DNA from: an uncultured Peptococcaceae bacterium
GTDB lineage: Bacteria > Bacillota > Desulfotomaculia > Desulfotomaculales > Desulfallaceae
Length of the DNA: 10,289 nucleotides
Assembly (NCBI GenBank): GCA_913064925.1
Contig: CAJYBN010000093.1
Location: forward strand, 1-10,289
Reading direction: 5' to 3'
Below the pieces are notes generated by a model that saw only the letters and a list, made by a program, of their open reading frames with translations, was not told the DNA's origin and did no database searches. Position numbers and translations under genes: made by a program. Shown one piece after another: positions 1-6,580 of the stretch. The first letter of the stretch is position 1, and each line of letters starts with the position of its first letter.

Positions 1-974
1 ACGGCCTGTTCCATGCATTGGCGGTACATTTTGCGGGCCGTTGTTTTTTCCAGCAGATATTTTTCGTTGATAATGGGATTGACACATTCCATGGTATCAA
101 TCACAACGTCACCGGCACGCGGTAAAAAGTCGTGTGGCTCAACCGAATTAACGATGGCCACGTCTAGTGCTGGTATTACCAAGTGCTCGATTAAATGGGG
201 CTCCAAAGCGCAATGGTAGGCTTCCACGTTGAATCCCCGCATCATGGCCGCTTCCATAAGGCGGCGAACTAGCGTGTTTTTTCCGGTACCGTCGTCGCCT
301 TCAACGATATACCTTTTGCCTATGTGTCCCACAATGGTGCCCAGGTGGCTGACCGGCCCGTCCGGTGTAATGGCGGTTGCAAATAAGTGCCGCGCTTTTG
401 GGTTATCGGTCTGGCGCTCCTGCCCTTCGAAAATTTCGTGCACCAGTTCCAGCACCTTGCGGTCAAAGCTACCCACATTAAACGCACCCGTACCCGAGTA
501 ATAATATTTTATTTCGTCCAAAAATATCTTGGCGGCAGCAAGATAAGCGTAGGCGCGATCAAATAGTCTACCCACCTCCTTGTTACAAGCCAATATTTCC
601 TTTTTGTTAGCCCGTAAACCTTGCTCATTCCAATGGTCGCCTAAATGAATAATTTCGTCCACGGCGCCGGGGTTTTTGGGATCGACTATATGGGGAGCCG
701 TACCGTCCAGCAAGGCTATACCAACCGCCGGTATTACCACACCATCCAGGGAATCATTATCAGATGAGCAGCAATGATACTCCACGTCATATCCTAATTC
801 CAGCAAGGTTTGCCCAATTTTTTTCATAAAAGTAGATTTTCCTACACCCGGACCGCCTTTAATAACAAAAACCCTGTTAGCCTCATTTTGATCAATTATA
901 TAATCATAAAACGAGTAAAAGCCCACACTGGTGTTGCCCCCGGGAAACACCTTCTTTAGTTTTCCTCCGGACAA
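1..974 (-). CDS. Twin P-loop ATPase, PRK06851-like (C-terminus beyond window)
   Basis: The reading frame runs off the left edge after 324 residues. The start is TTG at 974, chosen because AAGGAGGAGG lies just upstream and no ATG fits. Two nucleotide-binding loops are visible: a canonical Walker A, GGPGVGKST, at residues 40-48, and a second GDDGTGKNT at 226-234, where Asn precedes the usual Ser/Thr. The halves resemble each other beyond the loops: YHC followed by VVIPAVGIALLDG and a PH at about 66-95, and YHC followed by LVIPALDVAIVNS and a PH at about 253-281. This points to an internal duplication. I recognise the layout as that of the uncharacterised PRK06851 family of Firmicutes ATPases; no substrate or pathway is established. 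It has no signal peptide and is presumably cytosolic. It is the last gene of a minus-strand run with the amidohydrolase and larE, but 388 bases separate it from the former, so shared transcription is uncertain. Confidence 0.85.
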   Translation of the reverse strand, partial: MSGGKLKKVFPGGNTSVGFYSFYDYIIDQNEANRVFVIKGGPGVGKSTFMKKIGQTLLELGYDVEYHCCSSDNDSLDGVVIPAVGIALLDGTAPHIVDPKNPGAVDEIIHLGDHWNEQGLRANKKEILACNKEVGRLFDRAYAYLAAAKIFLDEIKYYYSGTGAFNVGSFDRKVLELVHEIFEGQERQTDNPKARHLFATAITPDGPVSHLGTIVGHIGKRYIVEGDDGTGKNTLVRRLMEAAMMRGFNVEAYHCALEPHLIEHLVIPALDVAIVNSVEPHDFLPRAGDVVIDTMECVNPIINEKYLLEKTTARKMYRQCMEQA

Positions 975-1362
975 AATTACCTCCTCCTTCAAACACTTTG
1001 TTAAACCAGCTTATCGAACTGCAACTCCTCACAAGCTACAATGTTTTTACATGCGAAGACACCATGAAGCAGGCTGGAATTTTCATGGCGCCGTACGTGT
1101 TTAACGTATTCGTCCGGTACGATGCTGGTTAGTTTTATATATATGCCAGGATAATGTAAACTGTAAGAGCATTTTTCTCGGCAAATCATACCATTGAAGA
1201 GATTTTCCATTTATCTCTAAAACAAAATAATCCCGGAGCGGGTAACAAATCCCAAATGCAGAAAAAAGAAAACTTGCAATTAGAGAATCCAGCGAATACA
1301 CCATTAAACTCGAATAATACAATGCAGACAAGCGTTTTTTTCGCAACGGCCTGTCAACGCTC
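975..1362. other. 388-base gap between amidohydrolase and ATPase genes
   Basis: No convincing gene is seen here. Two overlapping minus-strand frames exist (1346-1101 and 1210-1001), but neither has a clear ribosome binding site and neither product is recognised. A possible minus-strand promoter is TTGTCT, 17 bases, TTTAAT (about 1335-1307). The end nearest the ATPase holds that gene's strong AAGGAGGAGG ribosome binding site (about 979-990). The stretch is AT-rich on the amidohydrolase side and could be a long leader or the remains of a decayed gene. Confidence 0.5.
1001..1210 (-). CDS. Possible small hypothetical protein, 69 aa
   Basis: An ATG-started frame of 69 residues ends 26 bases before the TTG start of the downstream ATPase. 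The spacing and orientation would suit an operon partner. The predicted protein has four cysteines (C10, C14, C53, C60) and a mixed charged sequence, with no motif I recognise. The upstream sequence offers only a weak AGAG match at ribosome-binding distance, and a longer frame overlaps it in another phase. It is listed because it occupies most of an otherwise empty gap; it may well be chance. Confidence 0.2.
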   Translation of the reverse strand: MENLFNGMICREKCSYSLHYPGIYIKLTSIVPDEYVKHVRRHENSSLLHGVFACKNIVACEELQFDKLV

Positions 1363-2187
1363 TTATGTTAACTCCCCGTAAAGCTCCGGTCGTCTCCCGG
1401 CCAAAAAGAAACTGTGCCGCATGGAGCCCGATTCCCGGCGACGAATAGTGTTTATTACGTCGGGGTCCAGGTCGGCAAGCAGCATTTCCTCCCGGCCGGT
1501 GAAAGATTCGCTCACTATATTACCTTTGGGGTCGATTACAATTGCGCCGCCGCTGTAACGGTGCCCGGTGCCGTCGTCGCCTACCAGGTTGCAGGCTGCC
1601 AGGTACAAAGCATTATCGTAAGCCCGGGCAGTCAAGTATTTTAGCCATATTTCCCTACGGTTCCCCGCAATGGCCGGAGAAGCATGGGGGGCAAAAATAA
1701 TTTCCGCGCCTTTTAAAGAAAGGATGGTGCTCACCTCTGGAAAATGCAGGTCCCAACATATGGCAATACCGAATTTGGCTTTATGAAAACTAAAAACAGG
1801 CAGTTCGTTGCCGGGCAAAAAAAATGGTTTTTCGCTTTCACCCAAGTGAGTTTTGCGATACTTCATAAGCTTGCCGCCGGGCAGCGCAACCAGGTGAGTA
1901 ATAAATGGTCTTTCACTGCCCGACGATTCAGCCAGACCCGCCAGCACCGTAATGTCGTAATTGCGGGACATTTCACTTATGCGTTCCGAAGACGGGCCTG
2001 GGACGTTTTCCGGGCATAAAAGAGGGTTACCCTGGCTATATCCCTGCAAGCACATTTCCGGAAAACAAATAACGTCAGCCTTATTAGCAGAAGCTTCCCT
2101 AATGAAGTACTCCATCCTGCGTATATTCCGTTCAACACGCCCTAATTTTGCTTCCATCTGCACCAGTGCAACCCGCATTTTTTCCAT
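1363..2187 (-). CDS. Carbon-nitrogen hydrolase (nitrilase superfamily amidohydrolase)
   Basis: The 274-residue product has the whole nitrilase-superfamily core. The catalytic triad is visible as E44 in CFPEM, K112 in KYRKTHL and C144 in IAICWDLHFPE. Enzymes of this fold cleave non-peptide C-N bonds of amides, carbamoyl compounds or nitriles through a cysteine thioester, usually as cytosolic oligomers. The subfamily cannot be told from sequence alone; N-carbamoyl amidohydrolase or omega-amidase-like activities are possible. An in-frame ATG nine codons upstream exists, but the start at 2187 is preferred because AGGGGG lies about nine bases before it, while the upstream one lacks a ribosome binding site. 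It follows larE by 88 bases on the same strand, so the two are probably cotranscribed. No length or residue anomaly is seen. Confidence 0.9.
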   Translation of the reverse strand: MEKMRVALVQMEAKLGRVERNIRRMEYFIREASANKADVICFPEMCLQGYSQGNPLLCPENVPGPSSERISEMSRNYDITVLAGLAESSGSERPFITHLVALPGGKLMKYRKTHLGESEKPFFLPGNELPVFSFHKAKFGIAICWDLHFPEVSTILSLKGAEIIFAPHASPAIAGNRREIWLKYLTARAYDNALYLAACNLVGDDGTGHRYSGGAIVIDPKGNIVSESFTGREEMLLADLDPDVINTIRRRESGSMRHSFFLAGRRPELYGELT

Positions 2188-2275
2188 GTTCTTAATCCCC
2201 CTGGTTTGTATCATGGATAGCAGCTATTGAGTTTACAGCACCACAGCTATGCTTATAATCTTTCTAAGCTCCTTT

Positions 2276-3082
2276 TTACAAAACTTCGTTTAAACTTCCA
2301 CTTCTGAAACCATGCAGGTCCAAAGTGACATATTGAAAGCCCAGGTTCCGGAAGTAGCTTCTTATCTGCGGTAGAACATCATCGTTTAAAATGCCCGCAA
2401 TTTTCTCAGCGGAAACTTCAATCCGGGCCAGGTTTTCGTGGTGTCTCACTCGGACTTCGGGGAAACCCATTTCCTTTAAGAAATTTTCCCCGTACTCTAC
2501 CTGACGTAATTTTTTCTCCGTAATTTCATTACCGTAAGGAATACGGGAACACAGACACGGAGAAGAAGGTTTATTCCATGTGGGCAGGCCCAGTTCCCTA
2601 GATAATAACCGAACCTCCCTTTTGCTCAATCCCGCCTCTTGCAGCGGGCTTATTACATTTAATTCCCTGGCGGCCTGCATACCGGGGCGGAAATCCCGCA
2701 AATCGTCCGCATTGGAGCCGTCTGCCACCACGAGTATATTTTCCTGTTGCGCCAGGTCCTGCAGCTTCCCGTATAAAATGCGCTTGCATATATAGCACCT
2801 GTTGGGCGGGTTGGCGCGAAACTCGGCGTAGTTTAGTAAATCATTATTTTCCATAATCATAAACCGGCAGTTAAAAGCGGAGATCAGATTCTTTATTTCC
2901 GTTAATTCATGCTTACCATAAATATTTGAGTGAAACGTAACCGCCAGGACATTACCGCCGCCAATGGCGTCTATGGCAGCACGTAAAAGCAAAGTGCTGT
3001 CAACCCCGCCGGAAAAAGCCACTATTAACCGAGGGAAGTTTTTTAAATTATTTATCAAGGCTTGGTATTTGTGTTGGTGCAT
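2276..3082 (-). CDS. larE: LarE-type ATP-dependent sacrificial sulfur transferase
   Basis: The 268-residue product begins with a PP-loop pyrophosphatase domain (SGGVDST at 24-30). It continues with LarE hallmarks: PPNRCYICK at 92-100, ADGSNADD at 120-127, ISPLQEAGLSKREVR at 144-158 and PCLCSRIPYG at 175-184. LarE adenylates and thiolates the pyridinium dinucleotide precursor of the nickel-pincer (NPN) cofactor used by lactate racemase-type enzymes. In some family members the sulfur is the enzyme's own cysteine; others use a 4Fe-4S cluster. Here C176 and C178 form a CxC and C96 and C99 a CxxC, a cysteine-rich pattern that would suit a cluster-bearing form. The ATG at 3082 has AAAGGAGG 13 bases upstream and an in-frame stop just before it. 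LarB and LarC are not in the window, so the partners lie elsewhere or the enzyme serves another thiolation. Confidence 0.92.
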   Translation of the reverse strand: MHQHKYQALINNLKNFPRLIVAFSGGVDSTLLLRAAIDAIGGGNVLAVTFHSNIYGKHELTEIKNLISAFNCRFMIMENNDLLNYAEFRANPPNRCYICKRILYGKLQDLAQQENILVVADGSNADDLRDFRPGMQAARELNVISPLQEAGLSKREVRLLSRELGLPTWNKPSSPCLCSRIPYGNEITEKKLRQVEYGENFLKEMGFPEVRVRHHENLARIEVSAEKIAGILNDDVLPQIRSYFRNLGFQYVTLDLHGFRSGSLNEVL

Positions 3083-3151
3083 TAAATATTAAATTCCTCC
3101 TTTGCATTGTGCCCAAGGCCACATCCTCAGGTAGCCGCCGTTTTAGCATTG

Positions 3152-3180
3152 ATTATTTAGTTTCCGGTAATTTTTGTTAA
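3152..3180 (-). promoter_or_regulatory. Sigma-A-like promoter candidate for larE
   Basis: On the minus strand, TTAACA (3180-3175) and AATAAT (3157-3152) are separated by exactly 17 bases, each one base off consensus. The site lies about 70 bases upstream of the larE start and beyond its ribosome binding site. It would drive larE and probably the amidohydrolase behind it. No operator-like repeat is evident. Confidence 0.45.
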
Positions 3181-3185
3181 TTTGA

Positions 3186-3332
3186 TCAAATAGCCGCATA
3201 ATCTCGGCAAATCCTAAAAAGAGTATCTCGCTTGTTCTGCTTGGTAACATTCTTTGCAGCAGGTGTTTTTACCATCCCATAATTGCATGCTTCCTTGATA
3301 TGACTACATTCCTTAAGCTCTTTGCTGGCCAT
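3186..3332 (-). CDS. Small hypothetical protein, 48 aa
   Basis: The 48-residue frame starts at an ATG preceded by CGAGGTAAGATA, a fair ribosome binding site. A longer in-frame start at 3383 has none. The product is basic and carries three cysteines (C9, C16, C42) in ECSHIKEAC and RICRDY. The C-terminal stretch NKRDTLFRICRDYAAI looks like real protein rather than random sequence, but I cannot place it in a family. It sits in host DNA between the tRNA-derived att site and the larE promoter candidate. Confidence 0.4.
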   Translation of the reverse strand: MASKELKECSHIKEACNYGMVKTPAAKNVTKQNKRDTLFRICRDYAAI

Positions 3333-3430
3333 TATCTTACCTCGGTGAAAAATTTTCGACAGAAAACAAACTAAACCTGCCATGTAGGTCTTGGAGGATT
3401 TGGAAACACGCGTGATACGTTTCTTAGAAC

Positions 3431-3481
3431 CATAAAATGTTAAAACCCGCTAGCCCTTGTAGCCAAAGGCTTAACGGGTTT
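3431..3481 (-). terminator. Hairpin downstream of tRNA 3' end, probable old tRNA terminator
   Basis: AAACCCG (3443-3449) pairs with CGGGTTT (3475-3481). The stem continues inward with TTA/TAG and GCCTTT/AAGGGC (minus strand) around a six-base loop, about 16 pairs with one bulged A. On the minus strand it is followed by TTTTAACATTTTA, a discontinuous T-rich tail. It lies 15 bases beyond the CCA of the tRNA remnant, where the terminator of an intact tRNA gene would be, which supports reading the left side as host DNA. Confidence 0.55.
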
Positions 3482-3496
3482 AAAGGAAGTAATGAA

Positions 3497-3519
3497 TGGT
3501 CGGAGCGACACGACTTGAA
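3497..3519 (-). other. att site: 3' end of a tRNA gene (probably tRNA-Pro)
   Basis: Read on the minus strand, this is a T-loop TTCAAGT, the 3' T-stem strand CGTGT, the 3' acceptor strand CGCTCCG, discriminator A and CCA. The 5' T-stem strand is missing: the bases before the loop cannot pair with CGTGT, and there is no anticodon arm. It is therefore a 23-base duplicate of a tRNA 3' end. Tyrosine recombinases commonly use such ends as attachment sites, and the integrase gene ends 29 bases away. The implied C1-G72 pair with A73 is characteristic of bacterial tRNA-Pro, hence that assignment. The complete tRNA is expected at the other end of the element, beyond the right edge. Confidence 0.8.
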
Positions 3520-3548
3520 GAATGCGCCCCGCCCTGAAAGCCTTGAAT

Positions 3549-4661
3549 TTAGCGGTTTTTCCCTTCCCGGTCTGCCGATTGGTCTGCCTCGCTCAAAAGG
3601 TCGGCCACGCTGCCGCCCCTGCGCACTGCATGGGCGTATACTGCCGCCGTTGTTGCCGGGCTGCTGTGCCCCCAAAAAGCCGCTACTACCGGGAAAGAAT
3701 ATCCTGCATTCAGCAGGAGAGAACCAGCGGTATGTCGAAGATCATGAATGCGGATGTGGGGCAGGCCCGCTTTTGCTAAAGCTCTATTTAAAGTTTTTCG
3801 TATTGCACTTTCTTTGACCGGCCTGCCGTCCGGCGAAGCAAAAACCAAATTGCTTCGCTTCCCGGCCAACGACCGGATTTTGCCGCTGTTTTTCCTGTGC
3901 ATCTTCAACAGCGCAATTGTTTCCGCGTCCAGCTTCAGCGTGCGCTCGCTGATGCTGGTTTTTGTTTCTTTCAGCGTTCTGTAGCGGACATCTGCTGCCC
4001 TTTTTACAGTCAGCGTTCCTTTTTCAGAGTCAATGTCCTGCCATTTCAACCCCAGGACTTCACCCAACCTCATTCCAGTTAACGCCAGCAACCGGACTGC
4101 CAGGTAATATTTGTATCCTTTGGCGGCGTCCAAAACAGCCTGCAATTCCTGCTGCGTTAAAACCTTTCTCTCCTGTCTCGGTGATCTCGGCATACGGAGC
4201 CCGGCTGTCGGGTCAGAAGCGAGCAGGCCCCATGCCACCGCCTGCCGCATGGCTGTTCGCAGTGTACTGTAAATGTCCCGCAGTGTCCTGGGCTTCAACT
4301 TCCCGTGCAGGCCGGCAAGCGCTTCCTGCAGGTCGAACGCTGTCAGGTTGTACATGGGCAGCCTGTCCAGGACTTCCAGGAGCCGCCGGATTCGCCAGGA
4401 GTATGTTTCATGCGTTCGTTCGGAAACCGTGTCTTTAATCCGCGCCAGCCAGGTGTTGAGATACTGCCCAACAGTCATGGACAGCTTCGCCGGGCCTGTG
4501 CGCTTTTTTAATTCGGCCTCCAGCTCGGCGGCCCGTTGCCGCGCCTGCGCCGGAGTGCCGTTGAAGGTTTCCCGGTGGTAAATCCTTTTACCTTTCTGAT
4601 CCCTCCCCAGGTAAATTGAGATAAGATACTTGTTCGGGCCTTTTCTTCTCAGCTGCGCCAT
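3549..4661 (-). CDS. int: Tyrosine recombinase (phage/ICE integrase)
   Basis: The 370-residue product has the three integrase domains. First is an arm-binding N-terminus (about 1-36, with KYLISIYLGRDQKGKRIY). Next is a core-binding SAM-like domain (about 60-150, from TVGQYLNTWL). Last is the catalytic domain. Catalytic residues are visible: R198 in TGMRLGEVLGL, H306 and R309 in HDLRHTAGSLLLNAG, H332 in WGHSS and the nucleophile Y342 in AVYAH; the beta-hairpin lysine is probably in KETKTS (231-236). GGGGAGGCGA stands in front of the ATG at 4661. The enzyme would integrate and excise the element at the tRNA-derived site just downstream of its own gene. The excisionase-like gene is directly upstream, with a terminator-like hairpin between them that should limit read-through into int. 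The gene looks intact. Confidence 0.95.
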   Translation of the reverse strand: MAQLRRKGPNKYLISIYLGRDQKGKRIYHRETFNGTPAQARQRAAELEAELKKRTGPAKLSMTVGQYLNTWLARIKDTVSERTHETYSWRIRRLLEVLDRLPMYNLTAFDLQEALAGLHGKLKPRTLRDIYSTLRTAMRQAVAWGLLASDPTAGLRMPRSPRQERKVLTQQELQAVLDAAKGYKYYLAVRLLALTGMRLGEVLGLKWQDIDSEKGTLTVKRAADVRYRTLKETKTSISERTLKLDAETIALLKMHRKNSGKIRSLAGKRSNLVFASPDGRPVKESAIRKTLNRALAKAGLPHIRIHDLRHTAGSLLLNAGYSFPVVAAFWGHSSPATTAAVYAHAVRRGGSVADLLSEADQSADREGKNR

Positions 4662-4675
4662 GAAATCGCCTCCCC

Positions 4676-4719
4676 AAAAAGAAAAGGCCGGGCAGTGGCT
4701 TATTTCGCCTCTGCCCGGC
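4676..4719 (-). terminator. Rho-independent terminator or attenuator between xis and int
   Basis: GCCGGGCAG (minus 4719-4711) pairs perfectly with CTGCCCGGC (4695-4687). An inner GGC/GCC lies around the loop, followed by CTTTTCTTTTT on the minus strand. The 5' arm lies inside the last codons of the excisionase-like gene, and the stop codon is in the loop. The int ribosome binding site follows at once. Transcripts from upstream would mostly stop here, so int may be expressed only at a low level or under a condition that relieves termination. Confidence 0.75.
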
Positions 4720-4891
4720 TGAAATCCTTCAGGGATTCGAGATAAGCAGCAACTGCCTCTTCACTGATACGTATACGGCGTTCTGACAGTTTTAGCGCTT
4801 CCAACCTGCCGGTGTAAATCAGCTCGTACACGAAGCCTTTTTTCACTCGCAGGATTTTTGCCACTTCGGGCACGGTATAGAGTTGCTGCAT
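4700..4891 (-). CDS. xis: Excisionase-family helix-turn-helix DNA-binding protein
   Basis: The 63-residue product (MQQLYTVPEVAKILRVKKGF at the start, then VYELIYTGRL and ERRIRISEEAVAAYLES) is a typical single-domain MerR-like winged helix of the excisionase family. The recognition helix is near residues 18-28 and the wing near 35-42. Such proteins bind att DNA and steer the adjacent integrase toward excision, or act as small repressors. The start at 4891 is fixed by GGGAGGTGA eight bases upstream; the frame stays open further upstream but without another site. It precedes int by 38 bases on the same strand. The gene symbol is functional shorthand, since no specific orthologue can be named. 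Confidence 0.85.
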   Translation of the reverse strand: MQQLYTVPEVAKILRVKKGFVYELIYTGRLEALKLSERRIRISEEAVAAYLESLKDFSRAEAK

Positions 4892-4983
4892 GGAACGAAT
4901 CACCTCCCACAAAACAAAAATGCCGGGCATGAATTGAAGGGGATTGCAGCCCCCTCGCGCTCCCCCAATCTTTCTAAAGGCTT
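4892..4983 (-). promoter_or_regulatory. Leader of xis-int with GC-rich inverted repeats
   Basis: Between the recD2 terminator and the xis start lies a short region with GGGG(4939-4942)/CCCC(4951-4954) and GATTG(4942-4946)/CAATC(4966-4970) inverted arms, which compete with each other. Nearer the gene is the small palindrome ATGCCCGGCAT followed by TTTTTGTTTTG (minus strand). No clear promoter hexamers are seen. It may control xis-int or be a second weak terminator. Confidence 0.3.
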
Positions 4984-5016
4984 TAAAAACAAAAAGCCGT
5001 GAATTTTTCCCCGGCT
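4984..5016 (-). terminator. Rho-independent terminator of recD2
   Basis: AGCCG (minus 5016-5012) pairs with CGGCT (4999-4995) around an A-rich loop and is followed by TTTTTGTTTTTAAAG. It starts four bases after the recD2 stop codon, so recD2 and xis-int are separate transcription units. Confidence 0.75.
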
Positions 5017-5019
5017 GTC

Positions 5020-5439
5020 TTAACTCGGCGTTTTTTGAACGAGATCGGCCAGCATTGTGTACCTCTGAACCGGCTTGTTGTTTTTGACCGCCAGGGCCAG
5101 CGCTTTCTTCGTCCCCACCAGGATTACCTTTTCCCTGGCCCTTGTTATCGCCGTGTAGAGCAGGTTGCGGTGCAGCATTATGTAGTGCGATGTGGTTACG
5201 GGGATTATTACAGCTTTGAATTCTGAGCCCTGGCAATTATGTGACACTAGACCGTTGGACAGATAGCAGTGCGGACCGGGCACAGTAAGGTCGTACAATT
5301 CAGCTTCTCCCGGCTCAACTGACACCACCTCGTCGTAAAACCAGCGGTCTCTGTGCCAGCGCAGCCACTTTTCGGCCGCTTTACCCAGACTAGCCAGATC
5401 TTGAATGTTTCTGACCGCCAGATCAACGCTATGATAAGG
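5020..5439 (-). pseudogene. recD2: C-terminal part of RecD2 and its intein, out of frame with the rest
   Basis: This 139-codon open stretch is the continuation of the upstream helicase gene in another phase. Residues 1-68 are the last part of the intein, including block F (ELYDLTVPGPHCYLSNG) and block G ending in the HN of VSHN. The next 71 residues are the C-extein, CQGSEFKAVIIP, then LLYTAITRAREKVILVG (the UvrD_C_2-type helicase end), to the stop at 5020. It cannot be reached in frame: phase 1 stops at 5429-5431, and this phase has a stop at 5440-5442. No start codon with a ribosome binding site lies inside; a GTG at 5328 has GAGG overlapping it, too close to work well. Without a frame correction the motif containing CQGSEF would not be made with the helicase. 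Confidence 0.85.
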
Positions 5440-6580
5440 TTAGGTTGGATATACCGCGCGATACATACCACAGCATTTTCTTAACGGCATGGCTAGCTTT
5501 ATAATTTCTCCCGTCCCTGGCAATCAGGGCTTCCCGCAATTGTGCGGCAGCCATTTGCCCACCCGGGATTGTGTCCCAGTTTGTTTTCACAATGTGCCTT
5601 GCCTGCCGCGCCGCGACGGTTGTCTGTATTTTTTGCGGGTGTTTGAAGCCGATAACTTCATTAAAGCGGTCGTTGTCCTGCCCGGTAATTTCCAACCTCC
5701 ATGCTTCGTTCCGGCGGTCAGCACTGCCTCTCATCAGGTATCGCTTTGACAACACGCCGAGGTTCAGCAACAGCAGCTGCACCTGTTCAGCCAGTTCCGG
5801 CGAAGACGTTGCCAGAACGACTGTACCGTTGTACCCGCCATCGCCAGAAAACAACCCCCGAAGAAAAGCTGTTTGAACAGATGGAGGGCTTTGCAGCACT
5901 ACCCAAGGCACGTTCTTTTTGTGTGCCCTCACATAGTTGAGGCCACACCAGGCCAGAAATTCCCGTACAGTTTTGCTATGAAAGTAGAAACATTCATTGT
6001 TGCCCATGCGCCGGCTGGTGCATTTAACGCCGAACAGCTTTTCTGTCATCTCCTTTATATACGTGCGCCAGAAGTTGTTGTTCTTGAATAACTCAACCCT
6101 TCCATCCTTGCGATCAGTATAGTTGGCATCAGCTACAAACGCGCCGAGCACCTCCGCCAAATCTTCGTTGACTGTTTCCGGCCAACGGACATTGTTACGG
6201 CGGCCTCTGGGGTGTGGGTTCGGATGAAATTCCGCAGTGGATAGCTTCTCAGAAGGTCCGTAAATCATCCCGCGCGGCACTGGCAACCGCATACCGGGTT
6301 TTAATTCAGCCGCTACTACCCAGCGGTTTTCCCCGTTTTTATCATCGGTCACCAGCAGTTTGTGGTCAGTGCTTGCTTCCAGAGTTAGCCCTATCCTGGT
6401 TGTAATTCGCACGGTGGGTTTCTTGCCAATATACATGATATGGCTGGCAGGAAGCATTCCCTCAGGAGTTCCGATAGCGTAGCCGAATTCCCTGACTTGG
6501 CCCGGCAGCAAATCCAAAGCTAATTCTTTAATACGCCGCAACCCGTTATTGGTCCAAATCCAGGTTTCACCGGAAACACA
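5236..6580 (-). mobile_element. Intein with LAGLIDADG homing endonuclease in RecD2
   Basis: The insert begins at C1 (codon 6580-6578, after TVHK) and ends at the HN whose Asn codon is 5238-5236, followed by Cys+1. Block A is CVSGETWIWTNNGLRRI, and block B is LEASTDHKLLV with the His. Endonuclease motifs are EVLGAFVADA (intein residues about 143-152) and LRGLFSGDGG (about 240-249), each with its acidic residue. Block F is YDLTVPGPHCYLSNG and the end is HN|C, a class 1 splicing layout. Removing it joins TVHK to CQGSEF, the conserved helicase motif usually written SQGSEF, with Cys replacing Ser as the nucleophile. The DNA is 1345 bases; correcting one base gives 448 residues, a normal size for an intein with endonuclease. 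The frameshift lies between the endonuclease and blocks F-G. Confidence 0.93.
5429..5442 (-). other. Frameshift site in the RecD2 intein
   Basis: Phase 1 ends in TAG at 5431-5429, while the phase carrying the true C-terminus has TAA at 5442-5440. The shift must therefore lie between them, next to a tandem AACCT AACCT. Dropping one C of the CC at 5438-5439 gives ISNLTYHSVDLAVRN with no stop, so the net change is +1 (or -2). Confidence 0.85.

Noticed and set aside
1101..1346. Minus-strand frame of 81 codons starting at TTG
   Set aside because: There is no ribosome binding site, the composition is low-quality and aromatic-rich, and it overlaps another weak frame.
3497..3580. Intact tRNA gene on the minus strand
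   Set aside because: The 5' T-stem strand does not pair and no anticodon or D arm precedes it; only the 3' end is present.
3962..4438. Plus-strand frame of 158 codons
   Set aside because: It is antisense to the integrase gene, whose catalytic residues show which strand is coding.
4892..5236. N-terminal extension of the excisionase-like protein in the same frame
   Set aside because: The extension overlaps the end of recD2 and its terminator, while the start at 4891 has a strong ribosome binding site at proper spacing.
5020..5328. Independent gene starting at GTG 5328, or a trans-splicing intein half
   Set aside because: The start codon lies inside the intein, a GAGG directly abuts it with no spacing, and upstream codons in the same phase continue intein-like sequence back to the frameshift.
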